64,000 nt of DNA from NCBI GenBank assembly GCA_037954235.1, contig JBBMOA010000012.1, positions 7,488,144 through 7,552,143 of the forward strand, in the 5' to 3' direction. The DNA comes from Aulostomus chinensis (Eukaryota; Chordata; Actinopteri; Syngnathiformes; Aulostomidae). The position numbers were made by a program, and so were the translations under genes. Below the pieces are notes generated by a model that was not told the DNA's origin, did no database searches, and saw only the letters and a list, made by a program, of their open reading frames with translations. Shown one piece after another: positions 1 through 12,229 of the stretch (positions are counted from its first letter, which is position 1; the number at the start of each line of letters is the position of its first letter).

Positions 1-24
1 CACACACACACACACACACACACA
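1..24. repeat. (CA)n microsatellite, cut by window edge
   Basis: Twelve uninterrupted CA units run from the first base of the window, so the array continues outside it. The next ~400 bases are unique and pyrimidine-rich. Confidence 0.95.
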
Positions 25-421
25 TGTTGTCAGTGTGTGTTTGTTTGGCGTTGTTTTGATTGCCGATGCTTGTGTGTTTGGGTTGTGCTGGCTGTGCGGT
101 GAGCGTGCCCGGTGCAGAGCTGATGGCGTGCCAAGTGCTCCCTGTGGGCCGGCTGTGCCTTCCACTCTGCTCAGCCACCGTGAACGCCAAACCGACAGAC
201 TGCTGCAGGGGAAAACCACTTCCTTTCTCCCTCTCTTTCCCTCCTACATGGGCTACACAGGGAAAAAAGGCTAAATCATCACCCTACATTTGCTCTCTTC
301 CTCTCATCCCCCTGGTTTTTCTTTCCTCAGGTCTCCAGTCCCTTCCACTGTTTCATCCCTTTAGGCCTACTGTACCGTTTCTGTAAATCCATTTCAAAAA
401 TATGTTTATTTTTTTCCACAG

Positions 422-481
422 TTTTTGAATATTCGTCGCTACCAGAAGCTGCATTAGCATCTCAGACCAATGAGGAATCAT
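422..481 (+). other. Candidate 60-nt internal exon (unassigned)
   Basis: A good acceptor (long T tract, then ccacag, AG at 420-421) precedes 60 bases that end at a GTAAGC donor (482-487). One frame is open through the block. It starts with two bases that finish a codon, reads FEYSSLPEAALASQTNEES and leaves one base over, so both flanking introns would be phase 1 and the exon could be skipped without shifting frame. The base before the donor is T, which weakens the site. I do not recognise the peptide. Vertebrate introns contain many such pseudo-exons, so this is a lead only. Confidence 0.25.
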
Positions 482-1569
482 GTAAGCCACTGGACTCACA
501 ACACGAAGCACAAGAGAATAAAGTTATTCTGTATTACCGGATCCAAACCGAGAGAGTTTCTGCAGCTGGGTGATGTTGTGGATTGAAAAGTTGATGAGAG
601 GCAACGAGTTAAATATATTTTTATATTTTATCTTCATTATTATTTTGCTAGCTATTCTACTAATAATAGAAATCTAAGTATCCAGTAAAATATGCTTCAG
701 GTAGATAAAAATTCCATTAAATGTGCACTACACAAAACCAAGAACAGAGATGCTCTGATTACAAGAAACGCAAGGCAACTGCTATGTGAAGTAGCTGTTC
801 CCTTTTCTTTTAATGGTCTTAATCTCATTTAAGACATTTTGAAAATGTCTTTATGAACAATCTATTTTTCTCCTTCGATTCCATTCTGGTGAGCTTCCCT
901 GCAAATAATTTAAAGCCACCCTCCAGTCAAAAATGTGTTTTTTTCTCGTCTTCTTCCACGAGTTGAAGGAATGAATCGGAAATAACGAATCTTAAATGTT
1001 AGTTTCACTTTGTAAAAAGCCCAACAGAGTGAGCAGAATTTGACACTAGAAGGTGTCGTGTGTCCCCCCCTCATTTCTTGATGAAAGTGAGAGTGCATTT
1101 CCTCTCTGCTCATTGAAAATCAGATTTTAAGAGGCGGGCGACATTACAACATCAACGGAATCCTGCTTCAGTATTCAGCGCATGCAAGTAGGATGTGTAA
1201 AACTGAACCCAGCAGTGCTCAAACACTGATAATGAACCCTAACGGAAGGATAGTCACTTAGTCATATTTTTGGAATTTTTAATGAGAGAAGACATCTAAG
1301 TATTGTATAATATTTTCCAAATAGTAATTATGTATGCCTTAATTCATATGCACAGAAAAGTGTTTCCCAAAAGCTACATCTCCTCAGCCGTTCTTTTTCT
1401 GGTAGGGTGGCTTCTGGCTGTGAGCTGGTCGTCCCAGGGCTGTCCTCAAGAGCACCCACAACATGTTGTTGCAACACTTTCGTGTTACTCTTATTTATTT
1501 CATGGTACCATAGCTGTTCAGAGACCTCTTGTCCATTTGGTTTAGCTGGAAACCCCTGCCTGGACACTG

Positions 1570-1715
1570 AATTGCTGTGCCTACTGTTCATTAACATTTA
1601 AATCTAATTACCAGGCTCATTAAAGCATCGAATTAGCAGCAAAATGCTTTCAGCCTCCTCTCTGTGCTTAATTGTTAAGCAAATGGAGCGTCACAAGTTT
1701 GAAGTGATTACTACT
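1570..1715. promoter_or_regulatory. Homeodomain-motif-rich block (possible conserved non-coding element)
   Basis: The block has dense ATTA/TAAT cores (ctaattacc, gcttaattg, gaattagc) in mixed-composition sequence without simple repeats. This texture is typical of vertebrate developmental enhancers. Conservation cannot be seen from one sequence, so this is inference from motif density. Confidence 0.25.
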
Positions 1716-1823
1716 GAAATGGAAGTGCCACGGCCCCATGAAATGTCACTCAGCTGCCCTAAAAAGAGGGAAGAATCTCTGGAAGCAATTTGCAATCTGG
1801 AATACTAGGACAGCTGTTTTGTG

Positions 1824-1825
<2 letters not shown>

Positions 1826-1877
<52 letters not shown>
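1826..1877. repeat. (CA)26 microsatellite
   Basis: The array is 52 bases of uninterrupted CA. The open frame across it is a histidine/threonine translation of the repeat. Confidence 0.97.
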
Positions 1878-1879
<2 letters not shown>

Positions 1880-2466
1880 GGCAGGCAACTTCTAGCTATT
1901 ATTCTGGAATTACACACTGTGTGAAACAGCATCTCTTGAAGGTAAGCACTATTTACCTCCAGTAAATTAAAATAATGTTGACAACAATTTAGCTGTCATG
2001 CTAAAGCAAACTGTTCCTGGTCACTTCCTTTTCCGACTGCCAGTTCCACCCCAGTTTTTTTTAATTGCCTCACAAAGCATAGCATTGACCTGCATTCAGT
2101 GGGGACTTGCCCCAATGCTTGACCTCACCTTAACCTTTAACAAAGCCTTGAAGTGTTTTTTCTCTTCTCAATGCCCAAACAGGTATTCTGACAAAATGAG
2201 CAATGCGTTTGGTGTTAAACTCTAATGAATGATTCCATTCAGTGACGATCAAGCATAATGACGACCTCAAATAAACAAACCCATTTGTGGACGGTGAGAG
2301 CGACTTCCAAACGCAGCTTCCGAACGCCCGTTCTGAGCCTTTGCAGGCCTTAATGGCACATTTGACTTCCCCCTCGTTTTCAGTTCTTCCCTGTATTGAT
2401 ATTCTTGTCTTTTTTGGTGCATAATGTGATTGACAAAAGTGCAGTGATGGTTGCTCGCTTGCAATT

Positions 2467-2486
2467 AAAAAAAAAAAAAAAAAAAA
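2467..2486. repeat. Poly(A) tract, 20 bases
   Basis: This is a pure A run in unique sequence. No target-site duplication or retroposed body was recognised upstream, so it is called a simple homopolymer and not a retrocopy tail. Confidence 0.9.
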
Positions 2487-5058
2487 TCAATTATTGCTTA
2501 TTACTCCCAGCTCTAGTTTGAGTGGATGTATTTTAAATTATCAACATTTCACATTATTGAAAAAAATCCATCATACTTATTTCAAATAACTATCTACTCT
2601 TACTGTTAAAGTGCTTTTTCAAAAAAAACAAAAAAAGTTAACATTTGATGCTCTCAGCTAGTTTATCCATCAGCACTAAACTAAAGTTTTCACAGAAAAA
2701 TACGGAGAGAAGGTCAAGATCAAGTATCTTCAATGAGTTTATCCCCCAGGTCACAACCTTGAATAGTTAATGTCAAATTGATCGATCGTGTGAACGAGTG
2801 AGCTTGAATTAGATCATTCTGATGCACATACAAACACGCGTGTTTACATACCAACCAAATGTACCGTCAGGAATCCAAATATTAAACAAGACCTTAACGG
2901 ATTTGACTTGAAATTCGAGCAGAAGTGAGCAGCAACACACATCCAAGCACGTTGAGCAATGGCAGTCTGGTAATTCATGCATGCTTAATTCTTGAATGGA
3001 TCAATTTGCTGCAACAAAGACTCCTCTGAGTCAAACAAGGCGGCAGTTATACAGGGCGCGTGCAATGTTCTGTTTTGGTTTGTCCTTCACAATGCCACTC
3101 TGCTGTGCAGGTGACAATTTTCATCATTATAGAAATATTCCAAAGAGAAGAAAAAAAAATATATGCGATAAGACGAGACATTTCTAACATCTTAAATGAC
3201 GAACGAATAAAACAATCAAGTGTCCTCTTCCTCCTGTGTGAGTTTGGAGGTGGAGGTTATCAGTCTTATAAAAGTAGGACCATTTTTTTGTAAAGGCTTT
3301 AAAAATAGTCCTTTTGAAAGTATCTTTAATAAATTATATTAACCAACAGACTAGATATGATTTAAACTGTTTTAAATGTGCTGAAAAGCGCAGGGCACAG
3401 GGTTAGAGATGCCATGGGTGTTTTACTGAAAAGCAGCCGGAGAGTTAATGTAGTGTATCGCTATCTGAGAGACCCGCTTCTATTACAAGCTACTTATTTC
3501 CAACAAAGTCTCCCATGTCTCTTCCCACCTCCTCACTTCTATCTCTATCTCTCTGTCTCCACTGCTCACCTTTCTCCATTTCATGGCTGTTTTCTTCATC
3601 TATTTGCTTGACAAGACAATGGATAATAACCCTGCAATATCACAGAGACCAGCAAATGAGAGTAATCAAGCTGTCTTGTCCTAGTGGCGTTCAGGTTCAC
3701 TCATCAAACCCTAATTATCACCCTGGAAACCAATGTTCCGCTTTAATTATTCTGATGAATGAAATATTACAGAGAGGAGTCAGGCTGCAGCCGAGTGGAA
3801 TAACCGCTTTTAGCCATAAAACACAGCAGAGTAGGAGGATGAGGACGAGGAAGCGGGGGAGTGAAGGTGACTCAGGAGAGAGGCAGAGTGTGAGAGAACT
3901 GACAAAGGTAATGGATAAATTGGGTTCAATCTGGATGGTGTGGAAAAATGAAGGGAAATGTAGAAAGTCAAAATGATGAAGAAAGATTGGGGAAAAGGAC
4001 TTGTGCCATGATCATAAACTGAAATTAATTGAAATTCATTCCTTTAAAAATAAATCAATTTTTTATTATATGAGTCATGTATCCTTTATCCTGTCAACAA
4101 TTCTACCTCAATTTAGATTTTTTGTTGTTGTTTTAATTTCGCTGTGCTCAATCAAACTTAAATGTCACCCCATCCCACAAAATAGGTTTCTATATAGAGT
4201 TGAAGTATAAATAGCCGAGGCCCTAAAACCGAATCTCGTGGAACTTTATTTTTTTAAAGTTCAGTGGTTTTAATCTTTACCTCGTGAAACTTATGTACTT
4301 TTGAAGTCACGCTGTGTGAAATGTACTTTACTGTAGTGTTCTGTTTCCTCCAGAGGTACAGTAAACACTGGTTGATTAAATGCTTTGCATGAGACAATAA
4401 TTCCAGCTGCAGTGAGTTGCCCCCCCCCCAATTAGAGATGTTGATTGATTGATGAGTTTAACAACTTTACATCGCTATGCAATATGAAATACTCGCCATA
4501 ATTGTTCTGAGCTTGGAACCACATGAGGAATTTCATTTTTGAAACGAAGAAACTGAAATGAGTGTGGTGGAATTTCGATTTCCCTTTTTGCAAACGCGTG
4601 CCATGCTGTGACATATGGAGGACGATTATTTTTACTTATCTTTTTGTTGCAATATCATGTTAGAATTTGTTTGAATGTTTTTTTAAACATGCCCTCAATT
4701 AACTTTTCCCCATGTTTGACATAGAAGGATCACAAGCAACAAATTCTTATGATGCGCGACACAACTGGAATTAAAAAAGACAAAGCACACCGATGACTGT
4801 GGTCAGAGTCCTTCATGGAACTTTGAGAATTGCATTCATTTGTCTCCTCTGCACTCCCACATGAGTGCATGTGATCTGCTTAAAATAATCAATATTTTTT
4901 GTATTTTTCGCTTTAGCTTGTTTTGAATTGGAGGCGTTGTCGGCAGGAAAGTAAAGAAACAGAAAGAGCTCCTGATGAAAAATCAAGAGGCCATGAGATG
5001 AGAAGGTTGCGTGCAGACATCTGCCCAATCCAACCTCACTGTGCATCTGTGATTGTAG
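2487..5058. other. Non-coding interval
   Basis: The interval is unique sequence with a 10-base C run at 4420-4429 and a purine-rich stretch at 3830-3905. The 153-codon open frame at 3515-3976 begins at a non-ATG codon, has no splice context and reads as low-complexity Ser/Leu then Arg/Glu. It is not supported as a gene. Confidence 0.6.
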
Positions 5059-5069
5059 ACACACACGCG

Positions 5070-5102
<33 letters not shown>
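5059..5102. repeat. (AC)n microsatellite with GC interruptions
   Basis: The AC repeat has CGCG and CGC interruptions near both ends. The opposite-strand Cys/Val frames are repeat translations. Confidence 0.95.
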
Positions 5103-8080
5103 CTCATTCCTGACTATATGTGAGCTCTGAAAATGCTCTGAATGTGACATCATCCACTCAGGATACATGTGGATAGCTGGATGGATGAAAATATCACTAC
5201 CGCTCGTGGGACGCATAATTCAGATTTACAGGGATATTGACCGATACTTATATTGACATCAGAACCCCTCAAGAACAAAGGGACAGCTGCAGTAGCTCTA
5301 CATTAGTAATTGAATCAAATCGATCAGCATCGTACATTCCTATAATCACTGTTACTGAACCAAATGTTTCATCTCAGCATTTCTATAGTGCAAAGCTCGA
5401 TTTTTTTTAATTTTTTTTTTTTTAATGTTGGTGCTTAAACTTGACGGATCGGCCTGTGTATCGTCAAAATCTATATTAATGCATCTAGACGTGTTTATGT
5501 GAGTCGTGTTTCGGGTTTGGAAACAATGAGATTATCCGTGGTTTGCATAAATATACAACATTTTATTCTGGCGACTGGGCAGGCAAGCTGGCGTTGACGA
5601 ACAAACATTCATTCATTCATAAGCATGCACAGACAAACACAAGTTTTATCCATCTTTCTGTGGTTCTCATTCTCACTAAGATTAAATACAAAAAAACCCT
5701 CCTTTCTTGATGCAGAGGGACATGTGTTTACGTAGCCTGTATATATTCTATGCAGGAGCATCCACGGTATTCTGAATCATGGCGTGCTGATGATGGATTG
5801 ATTGATGTATGGTTTGAGGAACAGATGGAAGCTGGAGGAGTGGGCAGAGTGCTCGAAGGGGCTCTGATGAAAAGGACGTCATGGACGAGGCAGACTTTTT
5901 TGATGGCACAGAAATGAGAAAATTTACTGCGGTGAAATTAACCAGTTTTCTTACAGAAAAACCGAATGCGTCAGAGCGTGTTTGTCTAAGCAGCAGCGAC
6001 TGAGTTAATTCAGGCAGTCTCTCAGGGCGTCAAGGCCAACAAGGTGTCTGCATTCCCTCATGAGATGCTTGAGAAGCGTACTAATAACCTAACTTTTGTC
6101 TGCTGTGAAATCAAAGATAGATGTCAAAGACATAAGTGGATGTTCTGATACATCAACTGCTGGATAAGCAGTTTTAATAGTTCCTCACCACAGCGCAAGA
6201 GTTGCATCTGAAGTTGGTGAACTAAATGGAAGAGTGTTGAGGTTTGCCCGTTGCGTGACTGGCCTCCCTGAAGTCTTTGCACATGGTAAATTATAGAGCA
6301 GATGTAACCAGTACTGTAAAACTATTCTTTATTGTACATTATTTATCTCTTGTAAATGCATAATTGACTTGGCTACACAGACAAGTGTACACCAGCCACA
6401 CGCGTGTATACATATTTGTGTACAGTACATCTTCATTTGTCCATAGAAAGTTGTGTGAAGACCGTCTTCATTTCTGGGTCCTTCTCTGAAAGAATGAATC
6501 ATTTATTATATACATTTTCTTAAATGTAGTACTTCTCAGAGTATTCATTAGGAATGATAGACATCTTAGTCTTTTATGTTCGGTGTAAATATGTTCTAAT
6601 TTAACTGACACCGCACGTAATGGCATCAGAGGTGCAGCTCAGCTCAAAAACTGCTTGTACTGTATTTGAAATGCATGTAAAGCCGAGTACCCTGCCTCTC
6701 CCCAATCCACTCAGTGTTGATTGGTGAGCGAGTTGAGCAAACGTGACTTGCTGCAATTTGTCATGAAAAGATAAAATAGAACAGCATACGCCACAAGTAC
6801 CCGGGGAGGCTGTTTTCCTAGTTGGTGATAAATCACTCCTAAATTGTATATCCAAACTAATAAGCTAACAAGGTGTTTGGCGCTCTGGGTTAACTTCAGA
6901 CGATGGGAGCACGGCTTGTGGGAGGAGCAGGGAATGAACGTGTTTCTTCCCATCTAATGTCTTTTGTCCTTGGGGTTCCATGGAGGTCTGACTACGACCA
7001 TGTTTCATCTGATGCACAAGAGTGGGGAAAGGTAAAAGATTACAAGTCAGGTGCATCATACCTCTGGGTTGAAATGTACGCCACACACAGCTGTGTGTCA
7101 TAAATAAAACACGTCGTATTAGAGCAGCTTCAGTCAGGGCTGGACTGCCACAAGTATTTCAAGGGACATTTTTTTTTCTGGCTCAATGTTATTAATCTTC
7201 CAGAACCCAAACCTATGCTTCTTGCAATGTCACTATGACTACACACACTATGACATAAACAAACAAACAAAAACACCTTAAACTAAACAGTTTTAAGCAA
7301 ATTTCATTCCTAACCCCTGGTGGATTGTGAAGGTACTGCAGGTGGACATTTACAAAAAAATAAAAAGGTTTTATTTTACAATTTTTGTAATGAATTGTAA
7401 TTGGATTCAAATATTGATGTGTATTTATGATGAACGCTATGCTTGCATATTGTGAAATCGTATGTATAAACACTTTAATGTTGGGTGTCATACACTTAAT
7501 TTTTTTGCATTTATTTCAAATTGGAAATCAACTCGGTTATTAATTTGCGCTGTAATGCATTTATAAAAAAAAAAAGTCATATTATGAAATTAAACATTTA
7601 TGGGTAAATATTGTGATCTTGTGAGCTGTTTAGAGTTGCAATTAAACATTTGTGTGTTTTCAAAATTTAAATTGGGCCACGACATCCATAAGTTTTGCAA
7701 AACATTTACAAGAAGAGAAACGACTGACTTTAATGTTAATTTCAAATGAATCACTTTTAAAGCCATTCGTTGATGATATGATCTGCGCAAACTTTGATAC
7801 TCTAATAACAGTGACGATAAATTTTACACAGTTAAATGGCGACATATAAATGCTTAATCTGCTTTTGGGAAATGGAGTTGAATGAAATGCAACAAATCCA
7901 AGTGTTAAGACAAAGAACCACCATGTTTTCTTTAAGTCATGGCTAACGAGCAGCAGAAAACTGCAAAACACATCGAGTGGATTTCAGCAACACAATCTGC
8001 CTGGCGTTAACGCTGCCTCTGCAGAATACCAGTACAAGCCTTATAAAATTAAAAGTCTTGTTCCTGTCGAGGGCAACAAG
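5103..8080. other. Non-coding interval
   Basis: The interval is unique AT-rich sequence. It contains a T-rich run at 5401-5423, a short ATTC repeat near 5607 and an A run at 7565-7575. None of the short frames has a plausible start, splice site or recognisable domain. Confidence 0.6.
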
Positions 8081-8084
8081 TCCT

Positions 8085-8195
8085 TGCCTCTTATCTGCAG
8101 TCCAGCTGAGTTGGTTGGTCCTATCAGCAGGCTGTTATCTTGGTGCCCTCTTAAACCGCAGCACTGTATGAGCTACCTGGGCCTTATCAGCGTCT
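8085..8195. promoter_or_regulatory. GATA-motif cluster with E-box (candidate enhancer)
   Basis: Four GATA-type cores lie within about 100 bases: TTATCT at 8091 and 8135, CTATCA at 8121 and TTATCA at 8184. A CAGCTG E-box at 8104-8109 sits 7 bases from the first GATA core when read on the minus strand, similar to GATA/bHLH composite sites. Binding is inferred from motifs only. Confidence 0.3.
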
Positions 8196-8290
8196 GTCCT
8201 CCTAGAGAAGGATCCATGGCCGCCGGGCCTTCACCGACCCTGGATCGACCTCTCCTTGGTTTCCCTCCACCAACCTTGTTGGCCTGAGCA

Positions 8291-8311
8291 CCCCCCCCCC
8301 CCCCCCCCCCC
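8291..8311. repeat. Poly(C) tract, 21 bases
   Basis: This is a pure C run with no SINE sequence on either side, unlike the G runs at 29.5 and 41.2 kb. Length may be unreliable in an assembly. Confidence 0.93.
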
Positions 8312-10331
8312 GTAATTCACTTTCTCGTCCTCACTCGCATGCTTTCCTTGCTGCTAATGTCATGGCACGTCTCGGTTTTTAAAGCAAGCCATTGTAGCGT
8401 TTGAATACAGAAAGAACACATTGTCCCTGTGAAAAATTAAAGTTGAAGCGAATTTAAAATGACGTGCATCCTCCTTCAAGCCAATACAAATGCTTCATGT
8501 GTTCAGGTCAACAAATCAAAACAGGATTTGTCCACGCATGTGAATGCATGCGTGCTGGAGCAGGTGAATCTGTGTATGGCTGTGTTAAGACCATGTACCT
8601 TCCTCCATGTATGTCTATCTCCTGGGCGCAGATCCCCGGCTTTTGCTATTCAGGAAATCACCTCCTATCTGTGTATGTATGTGTATGTTACAGCACAGCC
8701 TAAATTGCATTCCTAGGTCCAAACCCAACTCGAGATTATGCCTAATCTGAACCCCAAAAGATAACTATTTTTTTGAAATGTCCAAACATAAGCTGCAACA
8801 TTGAGTTCGCGCTGTCTTGTTGTGTAACCCCACTAAAATTAACCAGACACAAGGACACGATTCAATGAAATACAAATACTATTATGAACGAATGAGAGCC
8901 ATGAACACTGCGCAATTACTGTTGTAAAAGTAGAATAAAACTGACAACACCAGTTCACTGTGTGTAGTCAATATCATCTGCACCGTGATTGCAGATGTAA
9001 ATATGTGGGTTTTTCCGGAAATATTTTGAGCCACTAAACTCACACCATTTGTTGCACAGCCAGTTTAATGAATGCACAACTGTTTTAACATCTGTAGCGA
9101 TTCGTCTAATAATGTAATATTCTACAATTACGCTGCACAGTTGAACTGCATCAGTCCTTGACTAGTTTATTCTGTATCAAATTTTAAGTCAAAGCCAATA
9201 TCAGCAGCGCATGTTAGACTAATTTTAAGCATTTTTTCCAGCTCTGATATGTTTGCAGGTTTGTTTGTGCTGGGAATTCTGCATTGGTATTCATAGTCTG
9301 CTGTATTTGGAACACCTAGCACATTAGAGCCAACCAATTATTCCATAACAATTGAGAACATGAATATTAGAAATGTCAAATTACCAAAACTAAATATGCT
9401 CAGTGCATGCCTTGCAAAACAATAACTGGATAAACGAGGCCGCACAGCTTTGCCAAAGTAGAATTCTGTCTCCTACTCAATAGGATATGTATATACATAA
9501 TTTGTTATGCAGCCAATTCAAAAGAGAATGGCAAATAATAACCTCACAGAGGAAGGAGAAATAAAGAGGAAAAACAATTATAAATGTGTTGAGACCAGGA
9601 AGGGATGGAAAGGGGGAGTGCATCTATTGAGGGGAGAGTGAATGGTGCCAAGAAGTCACATGGAGAAGTAATATATTTTAAATAGACATGTCGTCTAAGG
9701 TAAAACAGAGTCTTTCAAGTCTAGTTTGAAATTATACCAGCAGGTCTATACGTTCATTGCAGCAGTGTAGGGCAGCTGCAGCTGCTGCTGCTGTCCGCAC
9801 AAACACATTCTAACATGTGTTACTGAGGGACAGAACCTCAGACTGTGTAAAATGTCTTCCACAGCTCAGCTAATGGGATTCTGTAACAGTCAGACAAAAA
9901 TCAAGTATCTTCCGAAGTTCCTTTTAGTTTGAAAATCTCTCATTATCTTCTCCGCTAACAGTGTTCACTTGCTGAGCAGCGATGTTAAGGCGGACGCCTA
10001 TCCTTTGACTATCTGTTCAATAAAAGAAGTTTTAAAAAGCCTAAAATAAATGATCTCTTCTCGAGGCAGGCTGATTGAAAAATTATTTTCTGAGGGATTG
10101 TTAGACCCAAAAATCAGTGATTAGCTATTCATGCCGTTCAAAAGGTCATGTTAAGTTTTGTTTTTTTTCCCCACACAAAACCCTGCTGGAGTTGCAGAAA
10201 TCTCCCAAACTATTTCAGTGAATGGAAACCAACTCTCAATCATAAAAATATACACACTTAATCCATAACATGTCTCCATTCTGCTCATATGCAAGTAATC
10301 AAAGTTCCAAAGTTGTTTTGGGAAATCTCAC
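8312..10331. other. Non-coding interval
   Basis: This is unique sequence. A short (GCT)n occurs at 9774-9793. No gene, mobile element or RNA was recognised. Confidence 0.6.
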
Positions 10332-10370
10332 TGACGCCATGTTTTTAGCTTGACTAAAGACATGGCGTCA
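10332..10370. other. Near-perfect 17-bp stem hairpin
   Basis: The left arm TGACGCCATGTTTTTAG (10332-10348) pairs with the right arm 10354-10370 around the five-base loop CTTGA. Sixteen pairs are Watson-Crick and one (10343/10359) is G:T. The outer 10 bases are an exact inverted repeat. The arms also carry inverted TGACG (CRE half-site) and CCATGTT (YY1-like) motifs. It could be a structured transcript, a paired protein site or a product of template switching; the sequence does not decide. Confidence 0.8.
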
Positions 10371-10491
10371 TGGCTTCTGTCCCTTTATGGTAGTGTAAAG
10401 AGCTCAGCTGGGACATTAGCTCATCAGTAGGTCTGCTGAAAAGCCCGTAGCAGAGGACATATAGTGGGCAGGATGATGCAGAGGAGGAGAA

Positions 10492-10520
10492 GCTGCTGCT
10501 GCTGCTGCTGCTGCTGCTGC
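10492..10520. repeat. (CTG/GCT)n trinucleotide repeat
   Basis: There are about ten uninterrupted GCT units. They read as poly-Cys on the plus strand and poly-Ser on the minus strand, inside frames with no other support. Confidence 0.95.
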
Positions 10521-10560
10521 AGGGCTCCAGATCTCCCACCATCCAGCCTCCAACAGGTAG

Positions 10561-10840
10561 GTGGGAGAAGCAGGAGGAGATGGAGAGTATTTGACTTACG
10601 CCCTCTTTCTTGGTTCTCCTCTGGGAGATCTTATAAAACTCACCTTAAAAAAACAAATTCCAGCTGCTGTAACCGCCAACTCCGACCCTGAAGGCATTCT
10701 AGTGCTTCTCCACGGGCAAATGAGTGCACAACAGTTAGACGTCCTGCGGGGAGTGCTAACCCAGGCAAGAAAAGTGTACTATCATATTCACATACTTCCA
10801 CTCACATGGGCCACTGCAGGCAGCAAGTGCACACGTTAGT
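10561..10840 (+). pseudogene. Possible decayed LINE endonuclease fragment
   Basis: A 92-codon plus frame contains SDPEGILVLLHGQMSAQ. This resembles the D-x-x-G-R-y-hydrophobic core that precedes the 'YAPN' motif in L1/Tx1-type endonuclease domains, but the Arg is absent and no YAPN follows. Without a protein search this may be a chance resemblance. Confidence 0.15.
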
Positions 10841-12120
10841 GGTATATGCAGGGCACAAGGTTACAAAAAGAAAATCTAAATATCTGCACACTCCCGTGAG
10901 GTGTGAACCCAGTAGCAGCCTCTTTCAGAGGAAATAGGACCTACATCACCGTAGCCTCATGGTAAAACCTGCGAGGAAAAGGAATCTTATTTCATAATCT
11001 TTAATTCCGTTCTTTTTTTACTTTACACTATGGGCACACGCACTAAATACAGACCAACCTGCTCATTAATTGAAGCTGACAGAACAATGAAAGTACATTA
11101 AGACTGCTGGAGACCCCCCACCCCTGCAGAGAGCTTGCTCTCACCAGGCCATTAAAAAAGGACATTCACATGCAAGTTAATCTGTTGTCAAACACTCACA
11201 GTATTTGACAGGCCCAAGTAGCTGCTGTGCAGTACTGGGCTGGCGCTATCTCAGGTAGCTGAGGTGCTGAGAACAGTGACACTGGCGAGTTTATAATGGC
11301 AGTAATTATTGGAGTGGCGTCGCTGACAGCAGCGCTAATGAGTGTTGACAGCCACACCCCCATGGCTGTTTGTTCTAATAGCCTAAACATCAGGCATAAT
11401 GATTTTTTTTTTCCCTCTCGCTCCTTCTCTTTATGTCTCTCACACACAAAATCATATTTTATGTTTGCACAGATGCAGCGCTCAACACGGAATGCAGAGA
11501 CACACTCATGCTCATATGTTCATTTTAACCCATCAACTCAAATGTACTATTTTTATTTTATTTTTTTGGTGGTGCCACTTATTCTTAAAATGAGAGGGTT
11601 TATGTGTTTATTTTTTCAATATAGCTGATGTGGAAAATGTGAACGATGAATGTGAAATGTATCACAGGGGCGGACCAAAAAAAAAAAAAAAATCAATCTA
11701 AATTGAACAAAAAGAACTTCACATTTGTATTATTGATCAAATGAGACCGTTAAGGGTCAGTGAGTGACAAATACTGAGGCCTCACATTCTATCAGCAAAT
11801 ACATGAACAATTATAGCCATGTCAAGATGTGCACGGGCCCATTAAACTGTTTTAAATCCATCAAACTCGAACAAAGGAAATGCACTCTAACATCAGAGAT
11901 GCATTTAATTCATGCAGGCTGTCGATTATGTGCCTGAATATTGGAGCCGGACTTGTATCTTCCCCATGAGCACCGCAGATGTTTCATTTTACATCGCGTG
12001 AGACGTATAAGAAAATGTGGCAATTCAATTATGGCACGAAATTGAGTTGTCAGGACTTGCTGCCATTCACTGCCAAACTGTTTTATAACATCAACATCTG
12101 TCTAAAACTTCAAATCCTCT
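10841..12120. other. Non-coding interval
   Basis: This is unique sequence with a T run at 11402-11412 and a 16-base A run at 11677-11692. The stretch 11840-12010 has the mixed composition of a regulatory block but only a few recognisable motifs. Confidence 0.55.
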
Positions 12121-12176
12121 CCTTTTAGAAAATGCTTTTTGCTTTTTTTTTTGTTTTTGTTTTTTTGTTGCTGTAG

Positions 12177-12229
12177 ACAACAACGTGTGTCTTTTACACT
12201 GGAAGGAGTTTGCAGAATCATGGGCCGAG
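12177..12229 (+). other. Candidate 53-nt internal exon (unassigned)
   Basis: A strong acceptor (about 35 T-rich bases ending tgctgtag, AG at 12175-12176) precedes 53 bases and a GAG|gtaggaac donor (GT at 12230). All three frames are open. The most protein-like one begins with two bases that complete a codon and reads NNVCLLHWKEFAESWAE, giving phase 1 in and phase 0 out. The incoming phase fits the block at 422-481, where the junction codon would be TAC. I do not recognise the protein. A pseudo-exon is the main alternative. Confidence 0.27.

Larger units (their letters stand above)
25..1825. other. Non-coding interval, one exon-like block
   Basis: This is AT-rich unique sequence. Overlapping short frames at 35-386 start in the (CA)n flank and have no supporting splice or start context. 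The only structured item is the exon-like block at 422-481. The stretch 1570-1715 is rich in TAAT-type homeodomain cores and is described separately. Confidence 0.6.
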
